Origin: Coralloluteibacterium thermophilum
Lineage (GTDB): Bacteria; Pseudomonadota; Gammaproteobacteria; Xanthomonadales; Xanthomonadaceae
Direction of reading: 5' to 3'
NCBI RefSeq assembly: GCF_042654365.1
Contig: NZ_JBHSGG010000023.1
Coordinates: forward strand, 62,001-126,000
DNA: 64,000 bases
Part shown: positions 8,384 to 16,448 of the stretch, in pieces
Numbering within the stretch: the stretch's first letter is position 1
Layout of the letters: each line of letters starts with the position of its first letter
The notes under the pieces: model-generated
Told to the model about the DNA's origin: nothing
Databases searched by the model: none
The model's input: the letters and a program-made list of their open reading frames with translations, nothing else
Position numbers and translations under genes: made by a program

Positions 8384-10480
8384 CTACCAGATGACCACGC
8401 GCCGCTCGCCGTCGCGGACCATCGGGTCGCCGGGCCCGCACCCGAAGGCCTCGGCGAACGCCGGCAGGTTGGACGGCGCGCCGATGGCGCGGAACCGGGC
8501 CGGGGCGTGCGGGTCGTTCCTGAGGCGCATGCGCAGCTCGTCGTCGTTGAAGTTGCGGCGCCACACGGTTGCCCAGTTCATGAAGAAGCGCTGGTCCTGG
8601 GTGTGGCCGTCGATCATCGGGTCGGTGAAGCCCTCGCCCTGGGCGCGCTTCATCGCGTCGTAGGCCACGGCGAGGCCGCCGAGGTCGGCGATGTTCTCGC
8701 CCAGGGTCAGGTTGCCGTTGACGTGCTGGCCGTCGATGGCCTCGTATTCGTCGAACTGGGCGACCAGTTGCCCGGTGCGCGCCTTGAAGCCCGCGGCGTC
8801 CTCCGGCGTCCACCAGTTCTCGAAGGCGCCGGTGGGCCCGAAGCGCGCGCCCTGGTCGTCGTAGCCGTGCGTCATCTCGTGGCCGATCACCGCGCCGATG
8901 CCGCCGTAGTTGAGCGCGTCGTCGGCGTCCATGTCGAAGAACGGCGGCTGGAGGATCGCGGCGGGGAAGACGATCTCGTTGGCGAGCGGGTTGTAGTACG
9001 CGTTGACCGTCTGCGGCGTCATCTGCCATTCGCGGCGGTCGACCGGCTGGCCCACCTTGGAGAGCTGCCAGGCATGGTTGAACGCCATGGCGGCGAGCGC
9101 GTTCGCCACGTAGCTGTCGCGCGAGGTCGACAGGCCCGACCAGTCGCGCCAGTTCTCGGGGTAGCCGATCTTGGGCGTGAAGCTCGCCCACTTCTCCAGC
9201 GCCCTGGCCTTGGTCTCCCCGCTCATCCAGTCGAGGTTCTCGATGCGCGTCCGCATGGCCGCGCCGAGGTTCTCCACCAGGGCCTCCATGCGCGCCTTGG
9301 CCTCGGGCGGGAAGTTCTCGCGCACGTAGAGCTGGCCCAGCGCCTCGCCGACGTTGCCCTCGATGGCGCCGAGCACGCGCTTCCAGCGCGGCTCGATCTC
9401 CTGCTGGCCGCGCAGCGAGCGGCCGTAGAACGCGAAGTTCTCCTCGGCGAAGGCCTCGGGCAGGTAGGGCGAGAGGTCGTCCACCAGGTGGTAGCGCAGG
9501 TAGGCGCGCCAGGTGGCGAGGTCGGTGTCGCCGATCGCGGCGGAGAGCTCCTGGTGGAACTCGGGGATCGCCAGCGAGAAGGCCTCGGGCTGCGCGATGC
9601 CCTGGGCCTCGAAGAAGCGCGACCACGGGAAGTTCGGGCTGAGCGCGTCTGCCTCGGCCACGCTGACCGGGTTGTAGTAGAGCGACACGTCGCGCGACAT
9701 CTCCTCGGTGGAGCGCGACTTGCCGGCCAGGCGCGTCTCCAGCGCCATGATGGCCTCGGCCTGGCGCTGCGCTTCGTCCGCCTCGACGCCGGTCAACTGC
9801 AGGGTGCGGGCGACGTGGGCGACGTAGTCGGCGCGCTTGTCCGCCTTGTCGTCGTCGAAGTAGTAGGTCTTGTCGGGCAGGCCGAAGGCCTGCGGCGCGA
9901 CGTAGCCCATGTTCATGTCCGGGTTGCGGAAATCGGCGACGGGGCCGAAGCCGACCAGCAGCGCCAGGCCCCGCCGCTGCGCGTCGCGCACGAAGCCGGC
10001 GACCGCCTCGGGCGACGCGATCGCGTCGATGGCGTCCAGCATGGGCTGGATCGGGGCGAGCCCGGCGGCCTCGATCGCGTCGACGTCCATGCCCGAGGCC
10101 CACACGTCGCCGACCAGCTTCTCCACGCCGCTGCCCTCCGCCGCGGCGGCCTGCTCGGCAAGCTGGCGCTGCACGGCCATCGAGCGCTCGTCGAGCATCT
10201 CGAAGCTGCCCCAGGTGGTGCGGTCGGGCGGGACCGGGTTGGCGGCGAGCCAGGTGCCGTTGACGTGCGCGTCGAGGTCCACGCAGGCCGGGGTGGAGGG
10301 ATCGAGATCGCTGACCGCGAAGCGGGCCAGGGGCGGCAGTTCGGCCGGTGCCGCCGCGGGCTGCGCGGTGGATGCGGGCGCCGCAGGGGCGGCGGGGGGC
10401 GCGGCCTCGCGCTGGCAGGCGCCGAGCGCCAGCGTCACCGAGAGGCTGAGAAGGAGGGGCTTGAGGAGGCGGGCGTTCAT
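8384..10480 (-). CDS. M13 family zinc metallopeptidase, lipoprotein
   Basis: A 698-residue neprilysin/PepO-type oligopeptidase. The signal peptide ends in the lipobox LALGAC (Cys22), so it should be lipid-anchored at the periplasmic face. The zinc site is complete: GHEMTH with His534, Glu535 and His538, then ENIADLGG with Glu595 as third ligand and Asp599. The C-terminal substrate-stabilising His is in NDPHAPARFR, and the family C-terminus LPAFAEAFGCGPGDPM is present. M13 enzymes cleave short peptides on the amino side of hydrophobic residues (family knowledge). The following gene is a paralogue that has lost exactly these residues. The upstream 200 bases separate it from a divergent histidine-phosphatase gene. 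Confidence 0.93.
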   Translation of the reverse strand: MNARLLKPLLLSLSVTLALGACQREAAPPAAPAAPASTAQPAAAPAELPPLARFAVSDLDPSTPACVDLDAHVNGTWLAANPVPPDRTTWGSFEMLDERSMAVQRQLAEQAAAAEGSGVEKLVGDVWASGMDVDAIEAAGLAPIQPMLDAIDAIASPEAVAGFVRDAQRRGLALLVGFGPVADFRNPDMNMGYVAPQAFGLPDKTYYFDDDKADKRADYVAHVARTLQLTGVEADEAQRQAEAIMALETRLAGKSRSTEEMSRDVSLYYNPVSVAEADALSPNFPWSRFFEAQGIAQPEAFSLAIPEFHQELSAAIGDTDLATWRAYLRYHLVDDLSPYLPEAFAEENFAFYGRSLRGQQEIEPRWKRVLGAIEGNVGEALGQLYVRENFPPEAKARMEALVENLGAAMRTRIENLDWMSGETKARALEKWASFTPKIGYPENWRDWSGLSTSRDSYVANALAAMAFNHAWQLSKVGQPVDRREWQMTPQTVNAYYNPLANEIVFPAAILQPPFFDMDADDALNYGGIGAVIGHEMTHGYDDQGARFGPTGAFENWWTPEDAAGFKARTGQLVAQFDEYEAIDGQHVNGNLTLGENIADLGGLAVAYDAMKRAQGEGFTDPMIDGHTQDQRFFMNWATVWRRNFNDDELRMRLRNDPHAPARFRAIGAPSNLPAFAEAFGCGPGDPMVRDGERRVVIW

Positions 10481-10681
10481 GGATCGACGGCTCCGGCCGG
10501 ATCGGCCATGGATTGAGGGGGCGCCGGGGGCGCGGATGCCACTGTAGGCCTGCGGCGGGTGGGGCAGACCGGCCGGAGGTCATGGGGCGGGTGCTTTGCT
10601 AGAGTCGGCGGCTTTCGTGCCCGGAGCCGCCATGCGTCGCATCCTGCCACTCCTTGCCCCGATGCCGGCCGGAGGTCGCCC

Positions 10682-11329
10682 ATGCGCGTGATCCTGGCCC
10701 GCCACGGCGAGACGCCCTGGAACGCGGAAGGCCGTTACCAGGGCCAGACGGACATCCCGCTGTCGGACGTCGGCATCGCCCAGGCCCGCGCCCTCGGCGC
10801 CCGCCTGGCCGACATCGCCATCGACCGCGCCGTGGCCTCGCCGCTGTCGCGCGCGCGCACCACGGCGGAGCTGGCGCTCGGCCCGGCGCGCAGCGGCATG
10901 CTGCGGACCGACGAGGGTCTCATCGAGATCGGCCACGGCGACTGGGAGGGCAAGCTCGCCGCCGAGATCGACGAGCGCGATCCGGAACGCTTCAAGGCCT
11001 GGCGCGAGGCGCCGCAGACGGTGCAGATGCCCGGCGGCGGCGAATCCATGCCGGAGGTGGATGCCCGCAGCTGGGCCGCCTTCACCCGCGCCTGCAGCGG
11101 CCTGCAGCTGGGCGACACGCTGCTGGTGGTGGCGCACGACGCCGTCAACCGCGCCATCCTCTGCCGCGTGCTGGGCCTGCCGCTCTCGCGCCTGTGGGCC
11201 TTCCGCCAGGCGCCGACCACCCTCAACCTGCTCGAAGGCGTGGATGTCGAACACCTCGACGTCGTGCGCCTGAACGACTGCGCGCACCACACCCCGCTGT
11301 TCGGCGAAGCGGTGCACCGCGCGCTGTAG
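10682..11329 (+). CDS. histidine phosphatase family protein (phosphoglycerate mutase-like)
   Basis: A 215-residue member of the histidine phosphatase superfamily. The catalytic phospho-accepting His is in LARHGETPWN (RHGE at residues 7-10). The second catalytic His is in VVAHDAVNRAIL, and the phosphate-binding arginines (SPLSRARTTAE) and acid residue (GDWEGK) are visible. This architecture fits cobC/GpmB-like broad-specificity phosphatases; substrate specificity (phosphoserine, alpha-ribazole phosphate, phosphoglycerate) cannot be decided from sequence alone. The ATG at 10682 places RHGE at the standard distance from the N-terminus. A TAGAGT -10-like hexamer is at 10600-10605. Its end is convergent with the 2OG oxygenase gene. 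Confidence 0.85.
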   Translation: MRVILARHGETPWNAEGRYQGQTDIPLSDVGIAQARALGARLADIAIDRAVASPLSRARTTAELALGPARSGMLRTDEGLIEIGHGDWEGKLAAEIDERDPERFKAWREAPQTVQMPGGGESMPEVDARSWAAFTRACSGLQLGDTLLVVAHDAVNRAILCRVLGLPLSRLWAFRQAPTTLNLLEGVDVEHLDVVRLNDCAHHTPLFGEAVHRAL

Positions 11330-11355
11330 CGTCGGCGAGCGGGCGCGCCCGCGGG

Positions 11356-12519
11356 TCAGGCGCCGCGGTACGCGGCCTCGCGGAACCAGAGCGTGCAGAT
11401 CCATTTCTCGCCGCGCGCGACCGGCAGTCCCGCGTGGAGGCTGCGCGGCGCCGGGCGGCCGGCGGCATCGAGGTTGTCGAAGCGCAGCAGGTCGCCGCGC
11501 CGTGCGGGCACCCGCAGGGCGAGATCGGGGAAGGCGGTCTCGCCGCCTGCCTCGGGCGTGGCGAGATAGGCGATCACGGTACGGTCGCGCTGCCCGGCGC
11601 CGCCCTCCGGCACCGGCCGTACCCGGCTCGGCGGGAGGTAGTCGCGGTGCGGCCGGTACTCCTGGCCGGGCCCGTAGCGGAGCAGCGCCAGCGGCTCGGC
11701 GCAGCCGAGCGGTTTGTCCGCGAACGCCGCCATCCGCGCCTGCATCGCGACCAGGGTGACGTCCTCGACGACCGGGTCGAAGACCGCGTCGTGACTGGTG
11801 CGCAGCGGCACCTTCACGGCGGCGCCGGTCCGTGGGTCCACCGTCGCGGACGGCCGCAGGAAGGGCGTGCCGAGCGCGATCGCGAGGTCGCATTCCGCCG
11901 CGGTCAGCGCCTGGTCGGCGACCTCGACCCGCGGGTCGGTGCACAGCGTGCGGCGGGCTGGCGGCGGTGCCAGGCCGCGAGACAGGTCGGGCTCGGGCAG
12001 CAGGGGCAGGGGAGAGAGGGCGTCCATGCGGAACGCCGGCCGTGCCCGCAGGCGCGCGGACACCGGATCGCCGCGGGCCGCCGCATGCGCGAGGCAGATG
12101 TCGGAGATCCGCTGCGCATCCGCCGCATCCTCGGCCCGAAGCGCCAGGGCGAGGCCGCGCAGCGCCGGCGGGAAGCCCGCCTGCGCGGCGTGCCGGAGGC
12201 GCCGGGCCGCCGTCCCGGCATCGCGTGCGATCCAGATGCCGGCGAGCCCGATCACCGCCAAGCTGAAGGCCGCGCGCGGCTCGCCGGCCGCGTCCGCACG
12301 CAGCAGCCATTGCAGCCCCGCGGCGACGTCGGCCTCGCGCCCGACGCCGTAGCAGAGCGCGCGGCCGAGATCGCACTGCGCCGGTGCGTGGCCGGCGCGG
12401 GCGAGGGCATCGAGGGCGATCAGCGCGGCGTCGGCATCGCCGCCGACCAGCGCATCCACCGCCTGCCGCCATCGGGCATCCAGGAGCGGGCGCGGCATGC
12501 GGGCGGGCGGCAGCGACAT
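11356..12519 (-). CDS. 2OG-Fe(II) oxygenase (prolyl 4-hydroxylase type) with Sel1-like N-terminus
   Basis: A 387-residue protein. Residues about 10-160 are Ala-rich and contain Sel1/TPR-like helices (AGHAPAQCDLGRALCYGVGR; AAGEPRAAFSLAVIGLAG). The C-terminal half is a prolyl-4-hydroxylase-type dioxygenase: HRD facial triad residues His291 and Asp293 in RPHRDYLP, distal His362 in SLHAGLP, and the 2-oxoglutarate-binding basic residue Lys372 in GEKWICTLWF. Such enzymes hydroxylate protein or peptide residues using Fe(II), O2 and 2-oxoglutarate. The start at 12519 is preferred over 12612 because the upstream stretch overlaps the feo promoter. It is divergent from feoAB across a Fur-box-like site, so iron-linked expression is plausible but unproven. 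Confidence 0.85.
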   Translation of the reverse strand: MSLPPARMPRPLLDARWRQAVDALVGGDADAALIALDALARAGHAPAQCDLGRALCYGVGREADVAAGLQWLLRADAAGEPRAAFSLAVIGLAGIWIARDAGTAARRLRHAAQAGFPPALRGLALALRAEDAADAQRISDICLAHAAARGDPVSARLRARPAFRMDALSPLPLLPEPDLSRGLAPPPARRTLCTDPRVEVADQALTAAECDLAIALGTPFLRPSATVDPRTGAAVKVPLRTSHDAVFDPVVEDVTLVAMQARMAAFADKPLGCAEPLALLRYGPGQEYRPHRDYLPPSRVRPVPEGGAGQRDRTVIAYLATPEAGGETAFPDLALRVPARRGDLLRFDNLDAAGRPAPRSLHAGLPVARGEKWICTLWFREAAYRGA

Positions 12520-12588
12520 GGGGGAGCATCTTGCCAGCGGCGGGAGCACCGCAGCAGCAGTAGCTGCAGCAGCAGGCGAGGCATACAC

Positions 12589-12607
12589 TATGAGACTCGT
12601 TCCCATT
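12589..12607 (+). promoter_or_regulatory. putative Fur box in the feoA promoter
   Basis: The 19-mer TATGAGACTCGTTCCCATT differs from the common Fur-box form AATGAGAATCGTTCTCATT at three positions, and another CTCATT hexamer follows at 12608-12613. It overlaps the expected start-site region, just after a TACACT -10-like hexamer (12584-12589). The 100 bases between the 2OG oxygenase and feoA contain no other candidate operator. Confidence 0.6.
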
Positions 12608-12619
12608 CTCATTCAGCGC

Positions 12620-12856
12620 ATGCGGCTCGCCCAGCTTCCCCGAAATTCGTCCGGCATCGTCGAGGGCCTCGAGGCCGGGGCGGACGATCCGATCGCGCGC
12701 CGTCTCGGCGAGCTGGGCTTCGTCCCCGGCGAGACGGTGCGGGTGGTCGCGGTCGCGCCGCTGGGCGGCGACCCGCTGGTGGTGGAGATCGGCGACACCC
12801 GCTTCGCGCTGCGCCGCAGCGAGGCCGCGCGCGTGCGCCTGCAGGTGCCGGCATGA
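12620..12856 (+). CDS. feoA: ferrous iron transport protein A
   Basis: A 78-residue SH3-like FeoA protein. MRLAQLPRNSSGIVEGLEAG and then RRLGELGFVPGETVRVVAVA match the canonical FeoA pattern, including the LGxxPG turn and the final DTRFALRRSEAARV strand. FeoA is a cytosolic partner of FeoB in Fe(II) uptake. The start at 12620 is preferred to the in-frame ATG at 12590 because FeoA proteins normally begin at the MRLxxLP block and the earlier ATG lies inside the Fur-like site; neither has a clear Shine-Dalgarno sequence. The stop overlaps the feoB ATG by four bases, implying coupled translation. Confidence 0.9.
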   Translation: MRLAQLPRNSSGIVEGLEAGADDPIARRLGELGFVPGETVRVVAVAPLGGDPLVVEIGDTRFALRRSEAARVRLQVPA

Positions 12857-14694
12857 GCGCCCAGGCCGCTCCGCTCAACGTCGCGCTGGTCGGCAATCCC
12901 AACTCGGGCAAGACCGCGCTGTTCAACCGCCTGACCGGCGGGCGCCAGAAGGTCGCGAACTACGCCGGCGTCACCGTCGAGCGCAAGAGCGGACGCCTGC
13001 TCACGCCCGGCGGCCGCCGCGTCCAGGTGCTCGATCTCCCCGGCGCCTACAGCCTGTCGGCGGCGAGCCCGGACGAGGCCATCACCCGCGATGTCCTGAT
13101 GGGCACGCTCGCCGGCGAGACGCGCCCGGACATGCTGGTCTGCGTGGTCGATGCGACCAACCTCCGCCTGCACCTGCGCTTCGTGCTCGAGGTCGCGGCG
13201 CTCGGCCTGCCGATCGTGGTCGCCCTGAACATGGTGGACCTCGCGCGCCGGCGCGGCATCGAGATCGACACGCAGGCACTGTCGCAGGCGCTGGGCATGC
13301 CGGTCGTGGAGACGGTCGCCATCCGCCGCAACGGTGCCGACAGCCTGCTGGGGCAGCTCGACACGCCGGCGGCATCGCCGCCGCAGGGTGGGACAGGCAC
13401 GGGCGACCTGCATGCGCGCGTGCGCGAGGTGCTGCGCGCGGCCGTGCGCACGCCGGCGTCGCAGGCCCGCGTGGACGACCGCATCGACCGGGTGGTCCTG
13501 CACCCGGTGGTCGGGCCGCTGCTGCTGGCCTCGCTGCTGTTCCTGATGTTCCAGGCGGTGTTCTCCTGGGCCGAGCCGGCCATGGAGGCGATCGAGTTCG
13601 GCATCGGTGCGCTCGGCGAATGGGTCGCCGGGGCCTTGCCGGAAGGCCTGCTGCACAGCCTGCTGGTCGACGGCATCTTCGCGGGCATCGGCGGCGTGCT
13701 GGTGTTCCTGCCGCAGATCCTGATCCTGTTCTTCTTCATCCTCGTGCTCGAGGAGTCCGGCTACCTGCCGCGCGCCGCCTTCCTGCTCGACCGGCTGATG
13801 TTCAAGGCTGGACTGACCGGGCGCGCCTTCATCCCGCTGCTGTCGAGCTTCGCCTGCGCGATCCCCGGCATCATGGCCGCACGCACCATCAGCGATCCCC
13901 GCGACCGCCTCACCACCATCCTGGTCGCGCCGCTGATGACCTGCTCGGCGCGGCTGCCGGTGTACGCGCTGCTGATCGCGGCCTTCATCCCGCAGCAGAC
14001 GGTGTGGGGCGTGTTCAACCTGCAGGGCATCGTGCTGTTCGGCCTGTACGTGTTCGGCATCGTCAGCGCGCTGGTCGTGGCCCTGGTGATGAAGTGGCTG
14101 CGCCGCGACAGGAGCGAGCACGCGCTGCTGATGGAGCTGCCGTCCTACCGCGTGCCCCACCTCTGGGACCTGCTGCTCGGGCTCTACGAGCGCGCGCTGA
14201 TCTTCCTCAAGCGCGTCGGCGGCATCATCCTCGTCGTGACCATCGTGCTGTGGTTCCTCGCCACCTTCCCGGCGCCGCCGGAGGGCGCGACCGGCGCGGC
14301 GATCGACTACAGCTTCGCCGGGCGCCTGGGCCACCTGATCCAGCCGGTGTTCGCGCCGCTGGGCTTCAACTGGCAGATCTGCATCGCGCTGATCCCCGGG
14401 CTCGCCGCGCGCGAGGTCGCGGTGGCGGCGCTGGGCACGGTGTACTCGATGTCGGGCGAGGAGGAGACGGTCGCCGCCCAGCTCGGGCAGCTGATCTCCG
14501 ACCAGTGGACCCTGGCCACCGCGCTGGCCCTGCTGGTGTGGTACGTGTTCGCGCCGCAGTGCCTGTCGACGCTGGCGACCATCCGTCGCGAGACCAACTC
14601 CTGGAAGCAGGTGGGTATCGCCGCGGGCTACCTGTTCGGCCTGGCCTACCTCGCCGCCCTGCTGACCTACCAGATCGCGGCGGCGCTGGGCTGA
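12853..14694 (+). CDS. feoB: ferrous iron transporter FeoB
   Basis: A 613-residue inner-membrane Fe(II) transporter with an N-terminal G domain. G1 is GNPNSGKT (residues 14-21), G3 is DLPGAYSLS, and G4 NMVD is present. The membrane domain carries the two Gate motifs: LDRLMFKAGLTGRAFIPLLSSFACAIPGIMAAR has the conserved Cys after LSSFA. The C-terminal segments end with a cytosolic AAALG tail. At 613 residues it is on the short side of the family (E. coli 773), mostly from a compact middle region. The gene overlaps feoA by ATGA and is followed two bases later by a small Cys-rich membrane protein. Confidence 0.95.
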   Translation: MSAQAAPLNVALVGNPNSGKTALFNRLTGGRQKVANYAGVTVERKSGRLLTPGGRRVQVLDLPGAYSLSAASPDEAITRDVLMGTLAGETRPDMLVCVVDATNLRLHLRFVLEVAALGLPIVVALNMVDLARRRGIEIDTQALSQALGMPVVETVAIRRNGADSLLGQLDTPAASPPQGGTGTGDLHARVREVLRAAVRTPASQARVDDRIDRVVLHPVVGPLLLASLLFLMFQAVFSWAEPAMEAIEFGIGALGEWVAGALPEGLLHSLLVDGIFAGIGGVLVFLPQILILFFFILVLEESGYLPRAAFLLDRLMFKAGLTGRAFIPLLSSFACAIPGIMAARTISDPRDRLTTILVAPLMTCSARLPVYALLIAAFIPQQTVWGVFNLQGIVLFGLYVFGIVSALVVALVMKWLRRDRSEHALLMELPSYRVPHLWDLLLGLYERALIFLKRVGGIILVVTIVLWFLATFPAPPEGATGAAIDYSFAGRLGHLIQPVFAPLGFNWQICIALIPGLAAREVAVAALGTVYSMSGEEETVAAQLGQLISDQWTLATALALLVWYVFAPQCLSTLATIRRETNSWKQVGIAAGYLFGLAYLAALLTYQIAAALG

Positions 14695-14696
14695 CC

Positions 14697-14999
14697 GTGG
14701 ACGCCTACGCGCTCGTCGAGATGCTGGTGGTCGGCGCGGCCGTCGGCGCGAGCGCGTGCGCCCTCCTGCTGCGCTGGCTTCCGCGCCGCTGGCTGCGTGC
14801 GCCCCTGGGGCGCCTGCTGGACCGGCCGGGCAGGCCGCCGTGGCTGCGCCGCCTCGGGGCGCGCTGGCACGCGGCCGCGGCGACGCCGGGCTGCGCGAGC
14901 GGCTGCGAGGACTGCTCGCCCGCATGCGCCGCCCACGCGCCGCCCTCCCGGGATCCGACGCCGTCGTCGCGACGCATCGGGATCCGGCTCGATCCCTGA
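14697..14999 (+). CDS. small Cys-rich membrane protein downstream of feoB (DUF6587-like)
   Basis: A 100-residue protein starting at a GTG two bases after the feoB stop. One transmembrane segment (about residues 5-28) is followed by a basic stretch (LPRRWLRAPLGRLLDR) and then a Cys cluster, CASGCEDCSPACAAHA, with four cysteines in 12 residues. The tail is Pro/Ser/Arg-rich. The arrangement recalls the small FeoB-associated Cys-rich membrane proteins and FeoC-like proteins, and I think DUF6587, but that match is from memory. The Cys cluster could bind iron or an Fe-S cluster. Its position points to a role with FeoAB. Confidence 0.7.
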   Translation: MDAYALVEMLVVGAAVGASACALLLRWLPRRWLRAPLGRLLDRPGRPPWLRRLGARWHAAAATPGCASGCEDCSPACAAHAPPSRDPTPSSRRIGIRLDP

Positions 15000-15013
15000 G
15001 CCGCGCACGAAAA

Positions 15014-15035
15014 AAGGCCGGCTCGCGCCGGCCTT
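15014..15035 (-). terminator. intrinsic terminator for the DUF2147 gene
   Basis: Stem AAGGCCGGC / GCCGGCCTT (15014-15022 with 15027-15035), loop TCGC. On the minus strand it is followed by TTTTTT, so it fits termination of the leftward DUF2147 gene and may also stop the rightward feo operon. Confidence 0.75.
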
Positions 15036-15057
15036 CGTCATGCCTCGACGGCGGAAC

Positions 15058-15519
15058 TCACTCCGCGGCGTCGGGCTGGCGCTGCCACACCTGGGTGCGC
15101 CCGAACATCGCCATGCCGAGGTAGCCGCGCACGTTGAGCGACTGCCCGTCGTCCGACAGCGAGGCCTTGGCCCGGTACACCTTGCCGTTCTTGGGGTCGA
15201 GGATCATGCCGTTGCTCCACTCCGGGCCGTCGGGACGGAGGCCGGTGAGGATGGTCATGCCGACGATGGGCTGGTCCTTGCGCTCGTCGCTGCACTGCGT
15301 GCAGAGCGGATTCGGCTCCTCGCCGGGCTTGCGGAACAGTTCGACGATGCGGCCTTCGAGGGTGCCGTCGCGTTCGCTGATCTCGATCAGCGCCTTCGGC
15401 TCGCCCGTCGCGTCGTCGATGCTCTTCCACGTGCCCACGGGAGACCCGTCGGCGGCGATCGCGGAGGCGGCGAAGAGGGAGGCCAGGAGCGTGGTGGAGG
15501 CGAGGGTGCGCAGGCGCAT
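15058..15519 (-). CDS. DUF2147 domain-containing exported protein
   Basis: A 153-residue protein with a clear signal peptide (hydrophobic residues 8-22, AIA-A). The mature part is DUF2147: VGTWKSIDDATGEPKALIEI at the start, then GRIVELF, a pair of cysteines (PLCTQC), IVGMTILTGL, GMILDPKNGKVYRAK and a final RGYLGMAMFGRTQVW. This lipocalin-like beta-barrel family is common in Proteobacteria and uncharacterised. The two cysteines probably form a disulfide in the periplasm. It is followed by a strong terminator. The upstream DUF502 gene is on the same strand 67 bases away. Confidence 0.88.
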   Translation of the reverse strand: MRLRTLASTTLLASLFAASAIAADGSPVGTWKSIDDATGEPKALIEISERDGTLEGRIVELFRKPGEEPNPLCTQCSDERKDQPIVGMTILTGLRPDGPEWSNGMILDPKNGKVYRAKASLSDDGQSLNVRGYLGMAMFGRTQVWQRQPDAAE

Positions 15520-15586
15520 GCTGGAAGGTCCATGACGGCGGAAGCGGGGAGTGTGGAACCGGCTTCCGGTGCGGAGGCTGAACGCC

Positions 15587-16267
15587 TCAGGGCGGCGCGG
15601 TCACGTCGGCGGCGTCGGTGGCGCGGCGCGAATAGGGCATGGTGTCCGGCGCCACCGCGCCGCCGGAGATGATGAAGGTCATGGCCTGGTCGACGCTCCA
15701 GTCGGTCGGCGTGATCTGGTCGACGGGCACGATCTCCAGGTAGCCGGAGGTCGGGTTGGGCGTGGTCGGCACGTAGACCGCCGCCAGCTCGCGGCCCGTG
15801 CCGTCCTCCTGGAAGGTGCGCGTCACCAGGCCGACCACCTTCATGTTCTCGTGCGGGAACTCGATCAGCACCACGCGCTGCGTCGTGCCGGGCTGCACCT
15901 GCAGGATGTCGAGCAGCTTGCGCGAGCTGCCGTAGATCATGTTCGCCAGCGGGATCCGCTGGATCCAGGACTCGAACCACGCGAGCAGCCGCTGCCCCAC
16001 CACGCGGTGCGCCAGCATGCCGATCCCGAAGATGATGCCCAGGGTCGCCGCGAGCGCCACCGCGCTCATCGCCCAGCCGCTCGCGAGCCACTCCAGCGCC
16101 GGATGCACCCGCGACACCCCGCGCAGCACCGGCGCCACCACCGGCTGGCTGCTGTTGGACAGCAGCACGAACACGAACTTGAAGACCACCCAGGTCAGCC
16201 AGATCGGGATCAGCGTGAGCAGGCCGGTGACGAAATAACGACGGACGGGGTGTGCGGTCATCCGCAT
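15587..16267 (-). CDS. DUF502 family membrane protein
   Basis: A 226-residue protein with two N-terminal transmembrane segments (about residues 12-35 and 60-85) and a soluble C-terminal domain. The start VRRYFVTGLLTLIPIWLTWVV and later PLANMIYGSSRKLLDILQ, GRELAAVYVPTTPNPTSGYL and VDQAMTFIISGGAV are diagnostic of DUF502, a widespread inner-membrane family of unknown role. The start is the ATG before the first membrane helix. A G-rich repeat region precedes it. A second methionine three residues in is an equally possible start. Confidence 0.9.
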   Translation of the reverse strand: MRMTAHPVRRYFVTGLLTLIPIWLTWVVFKFVFVLLSNSSQPVVAPVLRGVSRVHPALEWLASGWAMSAVALAATLGIIFGIGMLAHRVVGQRLLAWFESWIQRIPLANMIYGSSRKLLDILQVQPGTTQRVVLIEFPHENMKVVGLVTRTFQEDGTGRELAAVYVPTTPNPTSGYLEIVPVDQITPTDWSVDQAMTFIISGGAVAPDTMPYSRRATDAADVTAPP

Positions 16268-16448
16268 AGTCTAGCCGGGCGGGGTGGCGGAGCTGTGGAG
16301 GAGAGGCGGGGCGGGGAGGCGCAGGGCGCGGGCACGGGCATGGGGCATGGGGCACAGGGCACAGGGCATGGGGCATGGGGCATGGGCACGCTGTGCTGCG
16401 CCCTAAGCCCTAAGCCCTAAGCCCCAAGCCCCAAGCCCCAATTCCACC
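16268..16448. repeat. G-left/C-right period-7 repeat element
   Basis: The gap is mostly low-complexity sequence: a left arm of GGGCATG and GGGCACA words on the plus strand and a right arm of CCCTAAG and CCCCAAG words. The right arm is therefore G3N4 on the minus strand. The two arms are loosely complementary. It sits between two co-directional minus-strand genes. No open reading frame of substance. Confidence 0.75.

Noticed and set aside
6216..10583. A 1455-codon frame seeming to fuse both M13 peptidases
   Set aside because: The upstream half is out of frame with the first peptidase and reads as low-complexity Arg/Pro/Ala sequence. The second protein has its own signal peptide at 8216, and a terminator separates the genes.
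12590..12619. Upstream ATG as the feoA start
   Set aside because: It lies inside the Fur-like site and would add residues not found in FeoA proteins.
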